Positions 8,640-17,824 of a DNA stretch of 43,545 nt are shown piece by piece. A program made the position numbers and the translations under genes. The DNA comes from Candidatus Azobacteroides sp. (GTDB lineage Bacteria > Bacteroidota > Bacteroidia > Bacteroidales > Azobacteroidaceae), in assembly GCA_009783445.1 (NCBI GenBank), contig WRFY01000110.1, forward strand, positions 1 through 43,545, read 5' to 3'. The notes beneath the pieces were generated by a model. That model was not told the DNA's origin. It saw nothing but the letters and a program-made list of their open reading frames with translations, and made no database searches. The stretch's first letter is position 1; the number at the start of each line of letters is the position of its first letter.

Positions 8640-10259
8640 ATGGCTACACCTCCATTCAAGTATCAAAATCCTTTTCCTCTGGGAAAAGATGAAACAGAGT
8701 ATTATTTATTAACAAACGAAGGCATTTCGACCACTGCTTTCGAAGGAAAAGAAATCCTGAAAGTGGAACCCGAAGCGTTGACTCGCTTAGCAAACGCTTG
8801 TTTTCATGATTGTGCATTTTTCTTGCGTCCAGCGCATCAAAAGCAAGTAGCTGCTATTTTAGCAGACCCCGAAGCAAGCGAAAATGATCGATACGTGGCA
8901 TTGACGATGCTGCGCAATGCAGAGGTATCGGCCAAAGGGATTCTTCCCTTTTGTCAGGATACAGGTACGGCTACGATCATTGCTAAAAAAGGCCAACAAG
9001 TCTGGACGGGAGGAGGCGACGAAGAAGCCTTATCCAAAGGGGTATATAAAACCTATACGGAAGAGAATCTCCGGTATTCCCAAACGATAGCATTGGATAT
9101 GTATACCGAAAAAAATTCGGGAACCAATCTTCCTGCTCAAATAGATATTCAGGCAGTGGATGGCGATGAGTACAAATTTTTATGCATTGCTAAGGGAGGA
9201 GGTTCCGCAAATAAAACTTATTTATATCAGGAAACCAAGGCATTGTTAAATCCTGAATCGCTGGAGAAATTTTTGATCGAAAAAATGAAATCGCTGGGTA
9301 CAGCCGCTTGTCCGCCCTATCATATCGCTTTTGTTATTGGAGGAACGTCGGCCGATGCTTGCCTGAAGACCGTCAAACTGGCGTCCGCCAAATATTACGA
9401 TACGCTTCCGACGCAGGGAAATGAAGGCGGTCAGGCTTTTCGCGACTTGGAATTAGAGGCCAAAATGTTGAAAGCCGCTGGAAAAATTGGTCTGGGCGCG
9501 CAATTCGGCGGAAAATATTTGGCGCATGATGTTCGCATCATTCGTTTGCCGCGCCATGGAGCCTCTTGTCCGGTAGGAATGGCCGTTTCCTGTTCAGCTG
9601 ACCGGAATATCAAAGCAAAAATCAATAAAGAAGGCATTTGGATTGAAAAGATGGAAGACCATCCGGCTCGATATATTCCCGAAGCTTTGCGGAAAGCGGG
9701 AGAAGGCGATGCGGTAAAAATCAATCTGAATCGTCCGATGAAAGAAATTCTGGCCGATCTCACCCGCTATCCGGTAGCTACTCGCTTGTCGCTGACCGGA
9801 ACGATCGTCGTAGGCCGAGATATTGCTCATGCCAAATTGAAAGAATGTTTGGACAGAGGAGAAGATTTGCCGCAGTACATCAAAGACCATCCGATTTATT
9901 ACGCCGGTCCGGCCAAAACGCCGAAAGGAATGCCTTGCGGGTCGATGGGGCCGACCACAGCTGGACGCATGGATTCGTATGTTGATCTGTTTCAGTCTCA
10001 TGGTGGGAGCATGATCATGTTAGCCAAGGGTAATCGCAGCCAACAAGTGACCGATGCCTGCCAAAAATACGGCGGATTTTACTTGGGTTCGATCGGAGGC
10101 CCTGCAGCTATTCTGGCACAAAACAACATCAAAAAAATCGAATGTTTAGCTTATCCCGAACTCGGAATGGAAGCGATTTGGGAAATAGAAGTAGAGGATT
10201 TCCCTGCCTTCATTCTTGTGGATGACAAAGGAAACGACTTTTTTAAGCAATTGAAATAA
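8640..10259 (+). CDS. fumA: Class I (Fe-S) fumarate hydratase
   Basis: A 539-residue enzyme interconverting fumarate and L-malate, full length for the FumA/FumB type that fuses alpha and beta domains. C105 (FCQDTGT), C224 (AACPPYH) and C318 (AVSCSAD) fall at the positions of the [4Fe-4S] ligands of E. coli FumA. The C-terminal half contains [16 protein letters not shown] and GGPAA motifs. In anaerobic Bacteroidales this enzyme works in the reductive branch that makes succinate. The cluster is oxygen-labile, which suits an anaerobe. The gene stands alone, with a strong hairpin terminator just downstream, so it is probably monocistronic. Confidence 0.95.
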   Translation: MATPPFKYQNPFPLGKDETEYYLLTNEGISTTAFEGKEILKVEPEALTRLANACFHDCAFFLRPAHQKQVAAILADPEASENDRYVALTMLRNAEVSAKGILPFCQDTGTATIIAKKGQQVWTGGGDEEALSKGVYKTYTEENLRYSQTIALDMYTEKNSGTNLPAQIDIQAVDGDEYKFLCIAKGGGSANKTYLYQETKALLNPESLEKFLIEKMKSLGTAACPPYHIAFVIGGTSADACLKTVKLASAKYYDTLPTQGNEGGQAFRDLELEAKMLKAAGKIGLGAQFGGKYLAHDVRIIRLPRHGASCPVGMAVSCSADRNIKAKINKEGIWIEKMEDHPARYIPEALRKAGEGDAVKINLNRPMKEILADLTRYPVATRLSLTGTIVVGRDIAHAKLKECLDRGEDLPQYIKDHPIYYAGPAKTPKGMPCGSMGPTTAGRMDSYVDLFQSHGGSMIMLAKGNRSQQVTDACQKYGGFYLGSIGGPAAILAQNNIKKIECLAYPELGMEAIWEIEVEDFPAFILVDDKGNDFFKQLK

Positions 10260-10281
10260 AATTTTTCACTGCAGACGCAAA

Positions 10282-10319
10282 AGATACCTTCCGTACGCGG
10301 TGGCCTACGGAAGGTATCT
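10282..10319 (+). terminator. Strong hairpin terminator after fumarase
   Basis: A perfect 14-bp stem (10282-10295 with 10306-10319) around a 10-nt loop begins 22 nt after the fumarase stop. It is followed by ATTTATTA and preceded by an A run. It may also stop transcription arriving from the minus-strand dnaJ side. Confidence 0.75.
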
Positions 10320-10427
10320 ATTTATTAAAAAGGATAGGAAAAGCGCAAAAAAAAGTTTGATAAATATTTGGTAGTAAAGAGCATTGATAGGGATGTCTGC
10401 CGGAGTTTTCTCCCTGCGAAGTTTTGA

Positions 10428-10625
10428 TTATTGATGAAAGCGACTGGGAGAAAAAAGGGTAGGGGGTAACTCCTCCATTTCTGGAAATGGATCAATGTCA
10501 GGCTCACACTCCAGACAAATCTCTGAAGATGATATAATTGATCCAATGTTTAAACGTTCTTGCCAAAAACCAAAAGATATCAATGCCGCTTTTAACCTGT
10601 ATAAAGAACGGGATAAAGACCACAT
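10428..10625 (-). CDS. Doubtful small ORF downstream of dnaJ
   Basis: A 65-codon minus-strand frame starts 34 nt after the dnaJ stop. It is preceded by a purine-rich AAGGGGAG about 5 nt before the ATG, which looks like a ribosome-binding site. The peptide has a hydrophobic middle and an acidic, Pro-rich tail (EMEELPPTLFSP). No family is recognised. A competing 50-codon frame lies on the plus strand at 10495-10647 (start MSGSHSRQISEDD). At most one of the two is likely real, and the stretch 10320-10659 may be non-coding. Confidence 0.25.
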   Translation of the reverse strand: MWSLSRSLYRLKAALISFGFWQERLNIGSIISSSEICLECEPDIDPFPEMEELPPTLFSPSRFHQ

Positions 10626-10659
10626 TTTTACTCCCCTTGCCGTTTAACGTTTTCTTCTT

Positions 10660-11820
10660 TTAATCAAACATATTTCTGAATTTACTGAATATTCGTTCCT
10701 TTACAAGATTGGTTGGTTGGAAATTAGGAGAATGTTCCAGCGTTGATAAAATATCTTTTTGTTCCTTCGTCAGATTTTCAGGTACGTAAACGGCTATGTT
10801 GATCAATAAATCCCCCGTCCCATAGCGATTAACCGAAGGCAATCCTTTGTTTTTCAAACGGAGAACTTTTCCCGGTTGGGTACCGGGTTCTACTTTTATT
10901 TTTGCTTTTCCTTCCAATGTCGGAACTTCGACCGTACTCCCCATCGCCGCTTGTGGAAATGTCAAGATCAAATTGTAAATAATATCTTGCTGGTCTCGAA
11001 TCAATTCTGGATGAGCTTCTTCTTCGATTACTACCAATAAGTCGCCATTTACTCCTCCTCTGCGGGCGGCGTTTCCTTTTTCGCTTATCGAAAGTTGCAT
11101 GCCTTCTTCAACTCCAGCGGGTATGCGGACTGTAACCACTTCGTCGCTCTTGACAATTCCCTCTCCGTAGCAGTGTGGGCATTTTTTCGTAATTATCTTC
11201 CCTTCGCCCTGACAGTTAGGACAGACAGAGGAAGTTTGCATTTGTCCGAAAATGCTGTTTACTACTCGCGTCACATGACCCTGGCCGCGACAAGTAGAAC
11301 AAGTCGTATAGGCTTGCGTACCGTCAGCGCCGGTTCCTTTGCAATGGGTACACGTAACGTATTTATTTACTTTTATTTTCTTTTCAACTCCGGTTGCAAT
11401 TTCTTTCAGCGTCAATTTGACTTTTACTCTTAAATCGGAACCCCGATTGGTGGTTTTCCTTCCATTCGAAGAAAAACCGTTGCCAAAACCGCTGAACGAT
11501 CCCCCGAAACCTCCGCCGAAGATGTCGCCAAAATGCGAGAAGATATCTTCCATCGTCATGCCGCCTCCGTAGCCGCCTGCCGATCCGTTTACGCCTGCTT
11601 GCCCAAATTGATCATAACGGCTTCTTTTGTCTTCGTCGCTTAAAACTTCATACGCTTCGGCCGCTTCCTTGAATTTTTCTTCCGCTGCTTTGTTTCCCGG
11701 ATTTTTATCCGGATGGTGTTGAATGGCTTTTTTTCTGTAAGCCTTTTTTATTTCTTCTGCAGAAGCATTCTTCGAGACCCCTAAGACCTCGTAATAATCT
11801 CTTTTTGCCGTTGTTGCCAT
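10660..11820 (-). CDS. dnaJ: Chaperone DnaJ
   Basis: A 386-residue type I J-protein, the Hsp40 co-chaperone that stimulates DnaK ATPase and delivers unfolded clients. The J domain is at about 5-70 with HPD at 36-38. A Gly/Phe-rich linker follows (about 75-125). Next comes the zinc-finger region with four CxxCxGxG units ([32 protein letters not shown]), then the client-binding C-terminal domains. All key residues are present. It lies 10 nt after grpE on the same strand, so the two are an operon. No CIRCE-type operator is seen upstream. Confidence 0.97.
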   Translation of the reverse strand: MATTAKRDYYEVLGVSKNASAEEIKKAYRKKAIQHHPDKNPGNKAAEEKFKEAAEAYEVLSDEDKRSRYDQFGQAGVNGSAGGYGGGMTMEDIFSHFGDIFGGGFGGSFSGFGNGFSSNGRKTTNRGSDLRVKVKLTLKEIATGVEKKIKVNKYVTCTHCKGTGADGTQAYTTCSTCRGQGHVTRVVNSIFGQMQTSSVCPNCQGEGKIITKKCPHCYGEGIVKSDEVVTVRIPAGVEEGMQLSISEKGNAARRGGVNGDLLVVIEEEAHPELIRDQQDIIYNLILTFPQAAMGSTVEVPTLEGKAKIKVEPGTQPGKVLRLKNKGLPSVNRYGTGDLLINIAVYVPENLTKEQKDILSTLEHSPNFQPTNLVKERIFSKFRNMFD

Positions 11821-11830
11821 TTTTATTTAA

Positions 11831-12394
11831 TTAATTAGCTACCACTACTTTTGCATGGCGAATGACTTTATCGTTCAACGTATATCCTGTTTGCAAATTA
11901 TCAACTACTTTTCCTTTTTGTTCTTCCTCTTGAGCAGGAACGGCTGCCACCGCTTCGTACAAATCGGCATCAAAAGGTTGGCCTATCGCTTCGATGGCTT
12001 TTACGCCATTTTGTTGGAGGAAGGACATAAATTTCTGGCTAATCAAATGAACGCCTTCTTTTATCGCATCCAAATCTTTGGCTTTATCTATCGTATCCAA
12101 AGCTCTTTGAAAATCATCCACTATGGGTAAAAGTCCTATTAAAACTTTTTCTCCCCCATTTTTTATTAAATCTGCCTTTTCTTTGATTGTACGTTTCCGG
12201 TAGTTATCGTATTCAGCCATTAAACGCAAATAAGAATCTTTTAACTTTTCTAACTCTTCCGACGTATTGTCAGTTACTTCTTGCTCTTTTTCAGAATCGT
12301 CTTTCTGAACTTGCTCTTTTGGCATATTGTCCGCTAAGTTGTCAGCAGGACAATCGTTACATTCTCTTTTATCTTCTAAATCTTTCTTGTTCAT
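11831..12394 (-). CDS. grpE: Nucleotide exchange factor GrpE
   Basis: A 187-residue protein that drives ADP release from DnaK. It has an acidic, disordered N-terminus rich in Asp and Glu (about 1-45). A long coiled-coil follows (LKDSYLRLMAEYDNYRKRT, about 50-70, and beyond). The C-terminal beta domain ends in GYTLNDKVIRHAKVVV, the conserved GrpE tail. It is first in the grpE-dnaJ operon. dnaK is not nearby, which is common in Bacteroidota. Confidence 0.96.
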   Translation of the reverse strand: MNKKDLEDKRECNDCPADNLADNMPKEQVQKDDSEKEQEVTDNTSEELEKLKDSYLRLMAEYDNYRKRTIKEKADLIKNGGEKVLIGLLPIVDDFQRALDTIDKAKDLDAIKEGVHLISQKFMSFLQQNGVKAIEAIGQPFDADLYEAVAAVPAQEEEQKGKVVDNLQTGYTLNDKVIRHAKVVVAN

Positions 12395-12460
12395 AATGTT
12401 AGGAATTTATAGTTTAATATTTATCTATCAGCAATTTACTAACAAACGATTAAGCTATAA

Positions 12461-12468
12461 TATTTTTG
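12461..12468 (+). promoter_or_regulatory. TAnnTTTG -7 box upstream of an orphan ORF
   Basis: TATTTTTG fits the Bacteroidota -7 consensus, with a weak TTTA about 22 nt upstream. It lies in the 150-nt gap between grpE (leftward) and the orphan plus-strand ORF at 12546, leaving a leader of roughly 75 nt. It is the only reason to think that ORF is transcribed. Confidence 0.3.
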
Positions 12469-12545
12469 TTCTCCCTAATTATCTTCAAAAAGTTTGCCAG
12501 AAAGACGGAATAATCCTCCGAAAGTTTATGTCCATAACCAAATAA

Positions 12546-12914
12546 ATGAAGAAGTTTGCAGGGCATATGCCAAAATTCCATTTACCCCGCAAGTTGAAGC
12601 ATACGTTTAATCAAGCGTTGTCCCATGCGGATGGGTACAAAAATGTAAGTCTATTTTTTAGAAAATACGTTCATGAGAATAAAGGGATAAGGGAAAATTT
12701 CAAAAAGGCTATCAAGGCTACTAAAGGAGCTTTCAAAAATAAGGTTAATAAAAAGCACGGAAAAATTTTGATACTTATGCCGTATTTTTTACAGCTCACT
12801 GTATGGGATATCTTTCTTAATAAAGTAATAATCCCGAAATGCCGGCCAGGACAATCATTAGAATGGGATGAATTTTTGCATATTTTGTTAATGCAAAGGA
12901 ACTTCCAAAAATAA
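12546..12914 (+). CDS. Hypothetical basic protein, orphan ORF
   Basis: A 122-codon plus-strand frame beginning MKKFAGHMPKFHLPRKLKH. It is very Lys/His-rich to about residue 75, then hydrophobic. No family is recognised. The last 98 nt overlap the 3' end of a convergent chromate-transporter gene, so its true end may be shorter. Codon choice (AAG, AGG and GGG frequent) differs from the neighbours, which prefer AAA and CGN. The same frame is open upstream of the ATG across one stop at 12543, so this may be a decayed or transferred fragment rather than a gene. Confidence 0.35.
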   Translation: MKKFAGHMPKFHLPRKLKHTFNQALSHADGYKNVSLFFRKYVHENKGIRENFKKAIKATKGAFKNKVNKKHGKILILMPYFLQLTVWDIFLNKVIIPKCRPGQSLEWDEFLHILLMQRNFQK

Positions 12915-13341
12915 TTAAACTCTTATAGTCCGTAAAATTTTCTTTATTCATCAACAATAGCGCCGCCGCCGCAATCAATCCTACAGTAACCGGACGCAAC
13001 ACTTGAAAGGCATAGCCAAGCTGTGGATTGGAATAAAATTTTCGATAGACTCGGGCAATCGACAAAACAAGAATAAAGGAAGGAAGACAAACGGCAACCG
13101 TAGCAACGACAGAACCCCAAACATTATGGGTAGCCACATAACCTATATAAGTTGCCGAATTGATTCCGATAGGGCCCGGCGTCATTTGGGAAATAGCTAC
13201 AATGTCCGTAAATTCTGTATTGCTGACCCATTGCCGGCTTTCGACTACTTCGTGCTGAATCAGAGAAAGCATGGCATAACCTCCCCCAAATCCAAAAAGG
13301 CCAATTTTGAAATAAGTTACGAATAATTGCCAATAAATCAT
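12817..13341 (-). CDS. chrA: Chromate transporter, half-size ChrA subunit 2
   Basis: About 174 residues from the ATG at 13341, which overlaps the stop of the preceding subunit as ATGA. The frame is open 29 codons further upstream, but that part lies inside the other gene. It is a short-chain CHR protein with the duplicated-family motifs FKIGLFGFGGGYAM, QHEVVESRQW and SQMTPGPIGINSATYIGY, and several membrane segments. Short-chain CHR proteins work as pairs with opposite topology to export chromate or related oxyanions. The substrate here is not proven. Its 3' end overlaps a doubtful convergent ORF. Confidence 0.88.
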   Translation of the reverse strand: MIYWQLFVTYFKIGLFGFGGGYAMLSLIQHEVVESRQWVSNTEFTDIVAISQMTPGPIGINSATYIGYVATHNVWGSVVATVAVCLPSFILVLSIARVYRKFYSNPQLGYAFQVLRPVTVGLIAAAALLLMNKENFTDYKSLIIFGSSFALTKYAKIHPILMIVLAGISGLLLY

Positions 13342-13880
13342 TGCTTTAATCTTTTGATATTTCCATATGCTAATCCGCCCAAAGCGGCAGATAAAACAAT
13401 ATAAACGGGAGAAACTCCCCAATACCAAATCAAAAAAGCGGCGGCTGCCGGAATGATTGCCGTTTTCATACGGATGCCGACTGTTTTAGCCGTCGAAAAA
13501 ACTGGAACAGCAATCAAAGCGACTACTGCCGGACGGATTGCGCGGAATGCTTTTATAACGTATGGATTATCCTGAAAGCGCCTGAAAAAGGAAGCAATGA
13601 GCAATATAATAATGAAAGAAGGCAATATGGCGCCTAAAGTAGCAACGATACTGCCCATAGTTTTTTTCATCCGGTATCCTGAAAAAATAGCTATATTGAC
13701 TGCCAAAACGCCCGGCAACGTTTGCGACAGGACGATCATGTCCACAAAATCATTGGCCGATATCCATTGTTTTTTTTCAACAATCTCTTTTTGGATCAAA
13801 GGCAGCATGGCATAACCGCCTCCGATTGTAAATGCTCCGATTTTGAAAAAGGTATAGAATATTTGCCCGTACAAATTCAT
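13338..13880 (-). CDS. chrA: Chromate transporter, half-size ChrA subunit 1
   Basis: A 180-residue short-chain CHR protein with FKIGAFTIGGGYAMLPLIQKEI and SQTLPGVLAVNIAIFSGY, the same two motifs as its partner, and about five or six membrane helices. Its ATG (13880-13878) overlaps the TGA of porN (13879-13877), and its own stop overlaps the start of the second subunit. It is therefore translationally coupled on both sides. The partner gene makes the second half of a heterodimer. The coupling to a type IX secretion gene is unusual. Confidence 0.88.
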   Translation of the reverse strand: MNLYGQIFYTFFKIGAFTIGGGYAMLPLIQKEIVEKKQWISANDFVDMIVLSQTLPGVLAVNIAIFSGYRMKKTMGSIVATLGAILPSFIIILLIASFFRRFQDNPYVIKAFRAIRPAVVALIAVPVFSTAKTVGIRMKTAIIPAAAAFLIWYWGVSPVYIVLSAALGGLAYGNIKRLKQ

Positions 13881-14959
13881 CTGCGAGTTCTTCTAACGCT
13901 TCGCGTAGGAGACGCTTTTTCTTCCGATTTGTTGGAGGATGATTTTGTTTTTTGTTCCTTTACTTTTTCCTCTTTTTCATTATTTTTTCCTCTAACCGAT
14001 CGGGTTTCTTTCTTTTCTTTAGCCGGTTTCGCAGCCTTGGCGTTTTCTCCCTTCGAAAATGTCGAATCGTTATATACCCACAAATTTTGCCGGAATGTTT
14101 TTAATTGGGATTCAATGCTGTCTTGCGCCTGCTTCAAGGCTTCCGGATCGTCGCTTCCTCTTTCCTGTGCCAAGCTGCGATTCATCAAATTGGTTGTTTT
14201 AACAATATCGCCCGAATACATGTGCTTCCTGAAATAGTCGTCTATGGTATAAGTCAACACATTGTTGTAATTCGAGGTCATAATCATTTCCCGTGAAATA
14301 TATGGACGAATATCATCATAAATAACCCAGAAGAGAGGATTTCGGGTTTCACCTCCATAGTAGTAATCTTCCCGTATCAACATGGGACAAAGAGCAACCA
14401 CTCGCGATTGAAAAGTTCCGGTAGCTTCATCGAAATACCAATTTTCTTTTACCAAATACATGGTTACTTCCGAACTTGGAATATCATTGTTGTCGATCAT
14501 ATACTTCACATTGGGTCCCAAACCTTGAGTTTTATACAATATCTCGTATTTTTTCAAAATATCTTCAAAATTGATTTTTTCTTCTTCCGAGAAAACTTCA
14601 CGTTCGCCGACATAATTATAAGCTGGGACTTTTTTATCGGCCAATAATTTGAATATCACAGTGAAAAGATTCATCCGATCGCCGATAGGCTGAACGGGAT
14701 AATACAAAGCGGCATTGTTTTCCTTTGTCAAATCGACATAGCGGTAAATTTCGCGCAGCCAAGCTATATGACCCGAAATTCGCGACTCCATTTCATTTTT
14801 TATTTTTGCTCTCTCGCTCAATGCCTGCGTATTATCCGCACTGGGAGTTTCCGAAGCACGTGGACGGGTTCTACGTGCTTGTTCCTGATTTTGGGAAAAG
14901 CATTCCTGAACAAATGCAAAAAGCAAACAAATTAAGCCGATGCAATACAATTTCTTCAT
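13877..14959 (-). CDS. porN: Type IX secretion / gliding protein PorN (GldN)
   Basis: A 360-residue protein with a signal peptide ending near CFSQ. The GldN core runs from about 45 to 290 (the IYRYVDLTKENNAALYYPVQ region, then NWYFDEATGTFQSRV and IAPL-like segments). A Lys/Ser/Arg-rich tail from about 310 to the end ends in RSVRRTRR and is probably disordered. PorN joins PorK in the periplasmic ring under the outer membrane. It is the last por gene of the cluster, 65 nt after porM. The stop is fused to the start of the chromate-transporter pair. Confidence 0.93.
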   Translation of the reverse strand: MKKLYCIGLICLLFAFVQECFSQNQEQARRTRPRASETPSADNTQALSERAKIKNEMESRISGHIAWLREIYRYVDLTKENNAALYYPVQPIGDRMNLFTVIFKLLADKKVPAYNYVGEREVFSEEEKINFEDILKKYEILYKTQGLGPNVKYMIDNNDIPSSEVTMYLVKENWYFDEATGTFQSRVVALCPMLIREDYYYGGETRNPLFWVIYDDIRPYISREMIMTSNYNNVLTYTIDDYFRKHMYSGDIVKTTNLMNRSLAQERGSDDPEALKQAQDSIESQLKTFRQNLWVYNDSTFSKGENAKAAKPAKEKKETRSVRGKNNEKEEKVKEQKTKSSSNKSEEKASPTRSVRRTRR

Positions 14960-15024
14960 TTTTATACTGTTCTATACACTTTGTTCTCTCCCATTCTCCG
15001 AAAAAATGGGCGGACAAAAACATT

Positions 15025-16593
15025 TTAATTAATTATAATTTCTAAAGGAGCTTTCAATGTTCTTTCAGTTCCATCCGGGCCGCGTACTGCAATGCTTCTT
15101 ACCAACGCTGTTTTTCCCCGCGCCAACTGACGAATCAGATTTTTTTGACGTTCCGAAAAACGACCGCCATCGGAAATTTCTTTAATCGTCATTCCCAATC
15201 CGTCAGTAGTACTTAATTCGAACCGTACCACAGTAAAAGGAATATTGAGTATGCCGTCATCAATAGCCGCTTTTACAACGTCTGCATTGGTTAAAGCGGC
15301 CTTAGACAGCGGGCCTCCATCGAATTTGATCGAATTTCCAGCCGGATCGGAAACGGTCAAATAAGCGCTCGGATCCGGTAATGCTCTCACCCGAAATGAT
15401 TTTCGACCCATCGGCAACGATCGTCCATCACTCATTTTGGCCGTAACGGTTACAAAAGCTTCTTCTCCTATTTTGGATGGCCTGGCCACCCAAATGTCGT
15501 TGGCTTTATGCGTCAACGAACCATTGGTGATGGTCGCCGAAATATTCTGGTTAACCACTCCCGGTGCCGCGATGCTGATTTCATTGTCGATTCCGGCATA
15601 CAAAACGTTCATCAAAACCGGAGCAATAGTGGCGCTTGGCTCTATCACAAAATATTGCGACGAAAAATCACGGCGAAGAACCGAACCGTCTCCCCGCGGC
15701 AATTCGATATAACCCTTCAATTGAAAAGTTCCCGTCGAACCCGTACCGGCCACATACTGACCGTTGGCTCCTTCCGATAAGGCTTTACCGTTGACAAATA
15801 TTTTGGGTTTTTGCGTGGAATCTTGCGCCGAAACTCCGATGGATGCTTTATAAGAGCCTCCCCGCATAACGATTTGCGATTCAGGTATTACATACGCATC
15901 TATTTTATTTACTCGAAAATCAAGCACGTCAATATTTTTCAACAGATCATTCAACACTTCGCCTTCTGCATACCGGATATCGTTTTGTAATTTAGTCAAT
16001 AATGTAACCGAAGCGGCAACCGGCATTCGCCAAAACATAGACTCTTCCCATGTTTGTTCGTTTTCTTTGGCTTTTGCGGAAGGTTCTGTACTCAAGTTGT
16101 TTTCAATGATTCTTTTGATGGAAGGATCGGTTACCAAGGTAGCCACATATTCGCGGTAAGAATCTACGCTGGTTTTCAACCGGAGAGCATCATTTTTACC
16201 GCGTTCGAACATCACTTCGTAAGCGGCGTTCAAGTCGTCGGGATGCTTCAAATGTTCTGGATTTCCGCCTTTTCCATCGGCTTTCACCACAATATGCTGT
16301 TTCAGTCCCTGAATGTAATTGAACAACGAATCGGTTAATATCTTTACCTGCGCTCCTTTATCGTACCAGTCTTTTGTCTTTTCGGGATTGGTTTTGTAAT
16401 AAGCGCCCAAATCGCTGAAAATACGATCGTTATGTTCGGCGGTAACTTTTACAGAACGAAGCAAACTATCTTCCACCAATTCAAAGCCATCCAATACTTC
16501 GGATGAAACATTGAGCGCAAGCATAGCAATGAACACCAGATACATCAGGTTGATCATTTTCTGCCTCGGCGAAGCTGGAGTGTTTGAAGCCAT
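15025..16593 (-). CDS. porM: Type IX secretion / gliding motor protein PorM (GldM)
   Basis: A 522-residue protein. A short cytoplasmic start (MASNTPASPRQKM) leads into one membrane helix at about 14-34 (LMYLVFIAMLALNVSSEVLDG, the GldM hallmark). Then comes a long periplasmic part: a helical domain D1 to about 225 and three Ig-like beta domains. PorM forms the rotor shaft of the proton-driven PorL-PorM motor and contacts the PorK-PorN ring. It follows porL by 18 nt. Length and motifs are normal. Confidence 0.95.
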   Translation of the reverse strand: MASNTPASPRQKMINLMYLVFIAMLALNVSSEVLDGFELVEDSLLRSVKVTAEHNDRIFSDLGAYYKTNPEKTKDWYDKGAQVKILTDSLFNYIQGLKQHIVVKADGKGGNPEHLKHPDDLNAAYEVMFERGKNDALRLKTSVDSYREYVATLVTDPSIKRIIENNLSTEPSAKAKENEQTWEESMFWRMPVAASVTLLTKLQNDIRYAEGEVLNDLLKNIDVLDFRVNKIDAYVIPESQIVMRGGSYKASIGVSAQDSTQKPKIFVNGKALSEGANGQYVAGTGSTGTFQLKGYIELPRGDGSVLRRDFSSQYFVIEPSATIAPVLMNVLYAGIDNEISIAAPGVVNQNISATITNGSLTHKANDIWVARPSKIGEEAFVTVTAKMSDGRSLPMGRKSFRVRALPDPSAYLTVSDPAGNSIKFDGGPLSKAALTNADVVKAAIDDGILNIPFTVVRFELSTTDGLGMTIKEISDGGRFSERQKNLIRQLARGKTALVRSIAVRGPDGTERTLKAPLEIIIN

Positions 16594-16611
16594 GTTTTTG
16601 AATTATTTAGT

Positions 16612-17820
16612 TTAGGTAGTTGGAGGAGTGAATGCAGGGCCTGCTCCATACATATTCATTGTCATAGCATTCAACAAGCGGTTGTAAACATTGTTGAGCG
16701 CTTGCAATTGCTGTGCCATCTTTTCCGTTTCATGGCGGAAAATCGAACTGTCGACCACCGAGCCTTCATACAAATCTTTTATTCGCGCCAAACCAGAATT
16801 AATTCGTTCTATTGCACTGATTTGAGAGCTTATGCTCCTTAATTGTATTTCGTAAATGGTATTCAATCCCTGAATGTTTCGATTCAGAGCTTCCATTTGT
16901 TGAACATAGCCGACAGACGATTGACTGATGCCTTCCGAATTGTCGGTAATGCTCTTATATGAATTAAGCAAGACGCCGGAAACTTGATTCAAACTGTTGG
17001 TTACTTCGCTAAAGCGTTTCATGTCTTCCGACAAAGTAGTTACTTGATCCAGATACTGTTGAGTAGCCTCGGTCATTTCCGCTATTTTGGATAACTGATC
17101 AGCAGCCGTAGCCATTTTTTTGATACTTGCAGTCAAAGCATTCGTGTCTTCTTCCGAAATGCCGACGGCATTGGGAATTCCAAACGATTGGCGAATCTGA
17201 TCGGGAGTCATTTGAGCTACTGCTTCAGCCGCCGACGAGGGTGGGTTGGAGCCTTTGCTCTCGGAATCGACTCTTTTCATCGAATCGTTCATCCCACTGT
17301 TGCCCGCTGGAACTCCTCCGCCATAATTGCCAATCAAGCCTCCCCCCACAAAAACGCTGCCGCGAATAGAATCGTCTGCTTTGTTATTTTCGGAACGGTT
17401 GTCTTTTTCCTGACTTCCGCCTCCAAGGGAACCGCCTCCAATAATCACGGTACCTCCTCCCGAATTTCCGCCGCTTTCGACGATCATCCCATTTCCTTTT
17501 CCTTCCGCCCTGAACGGATTAATTTCCGGACGTTCCTGACCAGCCGATTCAGCGCCTTCCAATCCCGGAAAAACACGTTCCCATTGGTAGTCTCTTCCCG
17601 GTTGGTCGAACGCCGAAATAAGGAACACCAAAAATTCGGTAATCATACCGACCGTTAACAAGACATTTCCTAAACCAAAAGGCCAGTGGTTCAATTTAGC
17701 CAACGCGCCAATAATCACAACCGCCGCACCTACATTATAAAAAACTTGAAAAAACCTTTTTCCCTGATCGCCGGATAAGAATTTTTCGACTATGTTTTTA
17801 TATCTTCTTTTAAATCCCAT
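16612..17820 (-). CDS. porL: Type IX secretion / gliding motor protein PorL (GldL)
   Basis: The start is taken at the ATG at 17820 (MGFKRRYK), 4 nt after the porK stop; the open frame extends back to 17847, but that overlaps porK. This gives about 402 residues. Two membrane helices lie at about 24-42 and 50-70, with a Glu near position 62 inside the second helix, matching the essential proton-pathway Glu of GldL. The cytoplasmic remainder has a Gly/Asn-rich, low-complexity stretch (about 100-190), then helical segments. The protein is longer than the roughly 215-residue Flavobacterium GldL, as usual in Bacteroidales. It is the stator partner of PorM. Confidence 0.93.
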   Translation of the reverse strand: MGFKRRYKNIVEKFLSGDQGKRFFQVFYNVGAAVVIIGALAKLNHWPFGLGNVLLTVGMITEFLVFLISAFDQPGRDYQWERVFPGLEGAESAGQERPEINPFRAEGKGNGMIVESGGNSGGGTVIIGGGSLGGGSQEKDNRSENNKADDSIRGSVFVGGGLIGNYGGGVPAGNSGMNDSMKRVDSESKGSNPPSSAAEAVAQMTPDQIRQSFGIPNAVGISEEDTNALTASIKKMATAADQLSKIAEMTEATQQYLDQVTTLSEDMKRFSEVTNSLNQVSGVLLNSYKSITDNSEGISQSSVGYVQQMEALNRNIQGLNTIYEIQLRSISSQISAIERINSGLARIKDLYEGSVVDSSIFRHETEKMAQQLQALNNVYNRLLNAMTMNMYGAGPAFTPPTT

Positions 17821-17824
17821 AATA

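Noticed and set aside
12395..12545. Heat-shock CIRCE operator before grpE-dnaJ
   Set aside because: No TTAGCACTC inverted repeat is present in the gap.
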